This document shows, piece by piece, positions 7,374 through 7,958 of a stretch of DNA of 7,958 nt (the first letter of the stretch is position 1; each line of letters begins with the position of its first letter). This stretch comes from UBA724 sp049596815 (lineage in GTDB: Bacteria; Bacteroidota; Bacteroidia; Flavobacteriales; Flavobacteriaceae), in assembly GCA_049596815.1 (NCBI GenBank), contig JBMYLY010000062.1, positions 1 through 7,958 of the forward strand. Direction: 5' to 3'. Under the pieces are notes generated by a model. That model searched no databases. It was not told the origin of the DNA and saw only the letters and a program-made list of their open reading frames with translations. The position numbers and the translations under genes are program-made.

Positions 7374-7461
7374 GATGCGGAATTTACATAGTGCTTTTTC
7401 ATTTTAGTTTTTTCATAAGTTATAGTTAGTTCAACACCCCCAAATTCCGCATCCCTTTTTT
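7374..7461 (+). repeat. 12-bp inverted repeat with 56-base spacer, followed by T6
   Basis: GATGCGGAATTT (7374-7385) is exactly mirrored by AAATTCCGCATC (7442-7453), with 56 bases between. After two C, six T follow (7456-7461). The arms are the most GC-rich matched segment in this AT-rich gap, so chance is a less likely explanation. On the plus strand it could fold as a terminator with a large apical region or as the closing stem of a structured RNA. An inverted repeat left by a tiny mobile element is possible, but I see no target-site duplication or transposase. Confidence 0.5.
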
Positions 7462-7474
7462 GCCCCTGATAACT

Positions 7475-7490
7475 TAACCAATTGTGGTTA
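7475..7490. repeat. Small palindrome, 6-bp arms with 4-base loop
   Basis: TAACCA (7475-7480) and TGGTTA (7485-7490) flank ATTG. It could be a weak hairpin on either strand. A run of seven T (7509-7515) lies 18 bases further on, too far for a standard terminator. This short a repeat can arise by chance in AT-rich DNA. Confidence 0.3.
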
Positions 7491-7583
7491 CCATAAAGTG
7501 TTTAGGTCTTTTTTTATTAAGTATAGTGTTGTGATTTGATAAAGACTTTGATTGGCTTGGGGTTTATTTATGGAAATAGGGAC

Positions 7584-7958
7584 TTATAGAAAGTCTCCTT
7601 TATAGGCCCAAAATCGAAGGACATACAGCACCAAAAAAGCGGTACAGACCAAAAACTTTAAAAACGTACCGGTTAAAAATCCGATAAAAGAACCCAAAGC
7701 GGCTTTGTATGCTTGTTTCATGGGCGTTTTTTGGCTAAGTTCTCCCGCTAGAGCCCCAATAAAGGGACCGAAAATAATTCCAACGGGTCCCATAAAAATA
7801 CCGACGAGCATTCCAATACCCGCTCCATAGGCACCGGCTTTGGTGCCCCCGAATCGCTTGGTACCCCATATGGGAATAAAGTAATCAAGGACAAAAATCA
7901 GTACGGCCACAGCGAGTGTAATCCCCAAAAAAGTCCAGTCCATGGGCAGCACACTGGT
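7584..7958 (-). CDS. DUF456 membrane protein, 3' part (start outside window)
   Basis: The minus-strand frame is open to the window's right edge and stops at TAA 7584-7586. Visible product: a hydrophobic helix ending LDYFIPIWGTKRFGGTKAGA, whose core PIWGTKxFGGxK is the DUF456 signature. A glycine-rich membrane segment follows with repeated small residues (GMLVGIFMGPVGIIFGPFIG), then ALAGEL, a short polar link (SQKTPMKQAYKAALG) and a last hydrophobic stretch (FIGFLTGTFLKFLVC). DUF456 proteins are about 160 aa with another hydrophobic N-terminal segment, which is absent here. The GTG at 7952 and ATG at 7943 are therefore probably internal codons, not the start. The glycine-zipper pattern resembles membrane-inserting helix pairs. 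The biochemical function is unknown. It is convergent with ppiD and so is probably not part of its transcription unit. Confidence 0.85.
   Translation of the reverse strand, partial: TSVLPMDWTFLGITLAVAVLIFVLDYFIPIWGTKRFGGTKAGAYGAGIGMLVGIFMGPVGIIFGPFIGALAGELSQKTPMKQAYKAALGSFIGFLTGTFLKFLVCTAFLVLYVLRFWAYKGDFL

Larger units (their letters stand above)
7207..7583. other. 377-base AT-rich non-coding region between convergent genes
   Basis: No convincing coding frame is present on either strand, and no tRNA or rRNA is recognisable. It separates the plus-strand ppiD end from the minus-strand DUF456 end, so at least one terminator is expected. It holds a 14-bp perfect hairpin (7242-7275), a 12-bp inverted repeat with a T-run (7374-7461), small inverted repeats at 7325-7344 and 7342-7373, a 6-bp hairpin at 7475-7490, and a T7 run at 7509-7515. 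The last 90 bases or so contain nothing I recognise. Confidence 0.7.

Noticed and set aside
7943..7952. Complete DUF456 gene starting at GTG 7952 or ATG 7943 (minus strand)
   Set aside because: The product would lack the family's N-terminal hydrophobic segment and the frame stays open to the edge, so it is partial.

Overview
The window looks like Bacteroidota chromosome, most likely class Flavobacteriia. Four things point there: the gene order (coaX, predicted outer-membrane barrel, TPR protein, lptC, small membrane protein, CNNM/CBS protein, large PpiD/SurA-type isomerase), the sequence style of the barrel and TPR proteins, the near absence of Shine-Dalgarno sites, and a promoter-like TTTT-N19-TATTTTCG element of the Bacteroidota type. 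GC looks moderate by eye. I see no tRNA, rRNA, CRISPR array, insertion sequence or phage gene.

Positions 1-3772 hold a very tight plus-strand run. It starts with the 3' part of coaX (type III pantothenate kinase). This overlaps by 4 bases a predicted outer-membrane beta-barrel protein of 416 aa. Next come a secreted TPR protein of 461 aa, a lipoprotein-type LptC (probably starting at a TTG two bases after the TPR stop) and a 66-aa two-helix membrane protein. Positions 3769-5037 encode a CNNM/CorC-type transporter with CBS and CorC_HlyC domains, joined to the small protein by another 4-base overlap. After a 63-base gap with a likely promoter, 5101-7206 encode a membrane-anchored PpiD/SurA-like peptidyl-prolyl isomerase.

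Positions 7207-7583 form a 377-base non-coding stretch between convergent genes. It contains a perfect 14-bp hairpin just after ppiD, and a separate 12-bp inverted repeat with a 56-base spacer followed by six T, preceded by smaller inverted repeats. That second structure could be a terminator or part of an undescribed structured RNA. The far end is the 3' part of a minus-strand DUF456 membrane protein whose start lies beyond the window.

Most of the plus-strand genes make sense as an envelope set. LptC carries LPS from the inner membrane towards the outer membrane, the PpiD-like chaperone assists proteins leaving the Sec translocon, and the barrel and TPR proteins are exported parts of unknown function that may work with them. 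This is an ordinary, probably well-conserved core locus. No obviously new defence or mobile system is visible. The best leads are the uncharacterised barrel, TPR and microprotein set next to lptC, and the structured non-coding region.
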